Shown: positions 7,440-7,633 of the stretch, in pieces
How the letters are laid out: every line of letters begins with the position of its first letter
Numbering within the stretch: the stretch's first letter is position 1
NCBI GenBank assembly: GCA_903834675.1
Contig: CAILKC010000018.1
Span: 1-7,633, forward strand
Length of the DNA: 7,633 nt
Source of the DNA: an uncultured Victivallales bacterium
GTDB taxonomy: Bacteria; Verrucomicrobiota; Lentisphaeria; Oligosphaerales; JAFGRS01
Direction: 5' to 3'
Program-made: the position numbers and the translations under genes
Notes under the pieces: model-generated
What the model saw: the letters and a program-made list of their open reading frames with translations, nothing else
Told to the model about the DNA's origin: nothing
Database searches by the model: none

Positions 7440-7463
7440 CCAAGAACACCAAGAACACCAAGA
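7440..7463 (+). repeat. 9-bp tandem repeat CCAAGAACA
   Basis: CCAAGAACA occurs twice in tandem and a third copy breaks off after CCAAGA. It is a short simple repeat in an AT-richer stretch and contains no start codon context suggesting a coding role. Confidence 0.8.
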
Positions 7464-7510
7464 TAATGCATGGCAAAGTGTTACACACTTCCTGATAGTC
7501 TTGTCTCCTC

Positions 7511-7524
7511 GTAACTACTCAGGT
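7511..7524 (+). repeat. 14-bp direct repeat, right copy (GTAACTACTCAGGT)
   Basis: Identical to 6178-6191 and in the same orientation. Beyond it, CAGGAAATGCAC (7541-7552) is nearly the reverse complement of 6202-6214, so the two edges share more than one word, in rearranged order. Confidence 0.7.
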
Positions 7525-7527
7525 CCC

Positions 7528-7544
7528 AGGGTTCAGGGTTCAGG
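7528..7544 (+). repeat. 7-bp tandem repeat AGGGTTC
   Basis: Two AGGGTTC units and a partial third lie immediately after the right 14-bp repeat. This simple repeat has no known function. Confidence 0.75.
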
Positions 7545-7633
7545 AAATGCACGAGGGGAGCCGCCAGGGGCTTCGTTGTTCTCCCTCACAGACGGTTGCG
7601 CCAATAGCTTTAGGACTCTGGAAACGGCTTTTC

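Larger units (their letters stand above)
7401..7633. other. AT-richer non-coding right edge
   Basis: No gene is supported. The stretch holds the 9-bp and 7-bp tandem repeats and the right copy of the 14-bp repeat. An ATG at 7547 opens a plus-strand frame of 29 codons that runs off the window, with no proper ribosome site and no recognisable product. It is recorded here only in case a gene starts there. Confidence 0.4.

Noticed and set aside
6178..7524. Composite transposon carrying the Rrf2 gene
   Set aside because: Only 14-bp direct repeats and non-coding palindromes are present; there is no transposase or remnant.
7547..7633. 29-codon plus-strand frame open at the window end
   Set aside because: No proper ribosome site, no recognisable product and truncated; noted only within the edge region.

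Overview
The window is GC-rich DNA, probably from a gammaproteobacterium. The CysK-like protein is close to the enterobacterial enzyme throughout, and the paired tatT/tatP TRAP genes and the palindrome-rich spacers would suit a sulfur-oxidising or purple sulfur lineage such as Chromatiaceae. That lineage placement is inference. All six confident genes lie on the minus strand, so transcription runs from right to left. The very long plus-strand open frames are antisense shadows typical of high GC.

From right to left: a palindrome-rich spacer (7147-7633); an Rrf2-family regulator with three conserved-type cysteines (6561-7010), with a good promoter and a symmetric operator-like site in front; a 730-base gap (5829-6560) holding fold-back and direct repeats, then a strong promoter and a long structured leader; a DUF3034 outer-membrane barrel protein (4977-5828) with a hairpin terminator candidate behind it; metY, O-acetylhomoserine sulfhydrylase (3594-4889); cysK, cysteine synthase A (2596-3558); a 411-base spacer; tatT (1213-2184) and tatP (162-1193), the lipoprotein and the solute-binding protein of a TRAP transporter whose membrane subunits should lie beyond the left edge; and 61-bp tandem repeats (1-163).

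metY and cysK form a compact sulfide-assimilation pair: MetY puts sulfide onto O-acetylhomoserine to make homocysteine, and CysK puts sulfide onto O-acetylserine to make cysteine. The nearby Rrf2 regulator could sense Fe-S, redox or cysteine status and control itself and perhaps this pair, but no second copy of its candidate operator was seen in front of metY or the DUF3034 gene. tatT/tatP look like a separate transcription unit for periplasmic capture of an unknown ligand. The phenylalanine at the usual carboxylate-binding arginine position argues against a simple organic acid.

No wholly new multi-gene system is evident. The most unusual material is the non-coding architecture: double-hairpin 61-bp tandem repeats, two ~145-bp nested fold-back elements on either side of the Rrf2 gene, shared GGTACCCAGGGCG modules, and a 14-bp direct repeat bracketing the whole regulator region.
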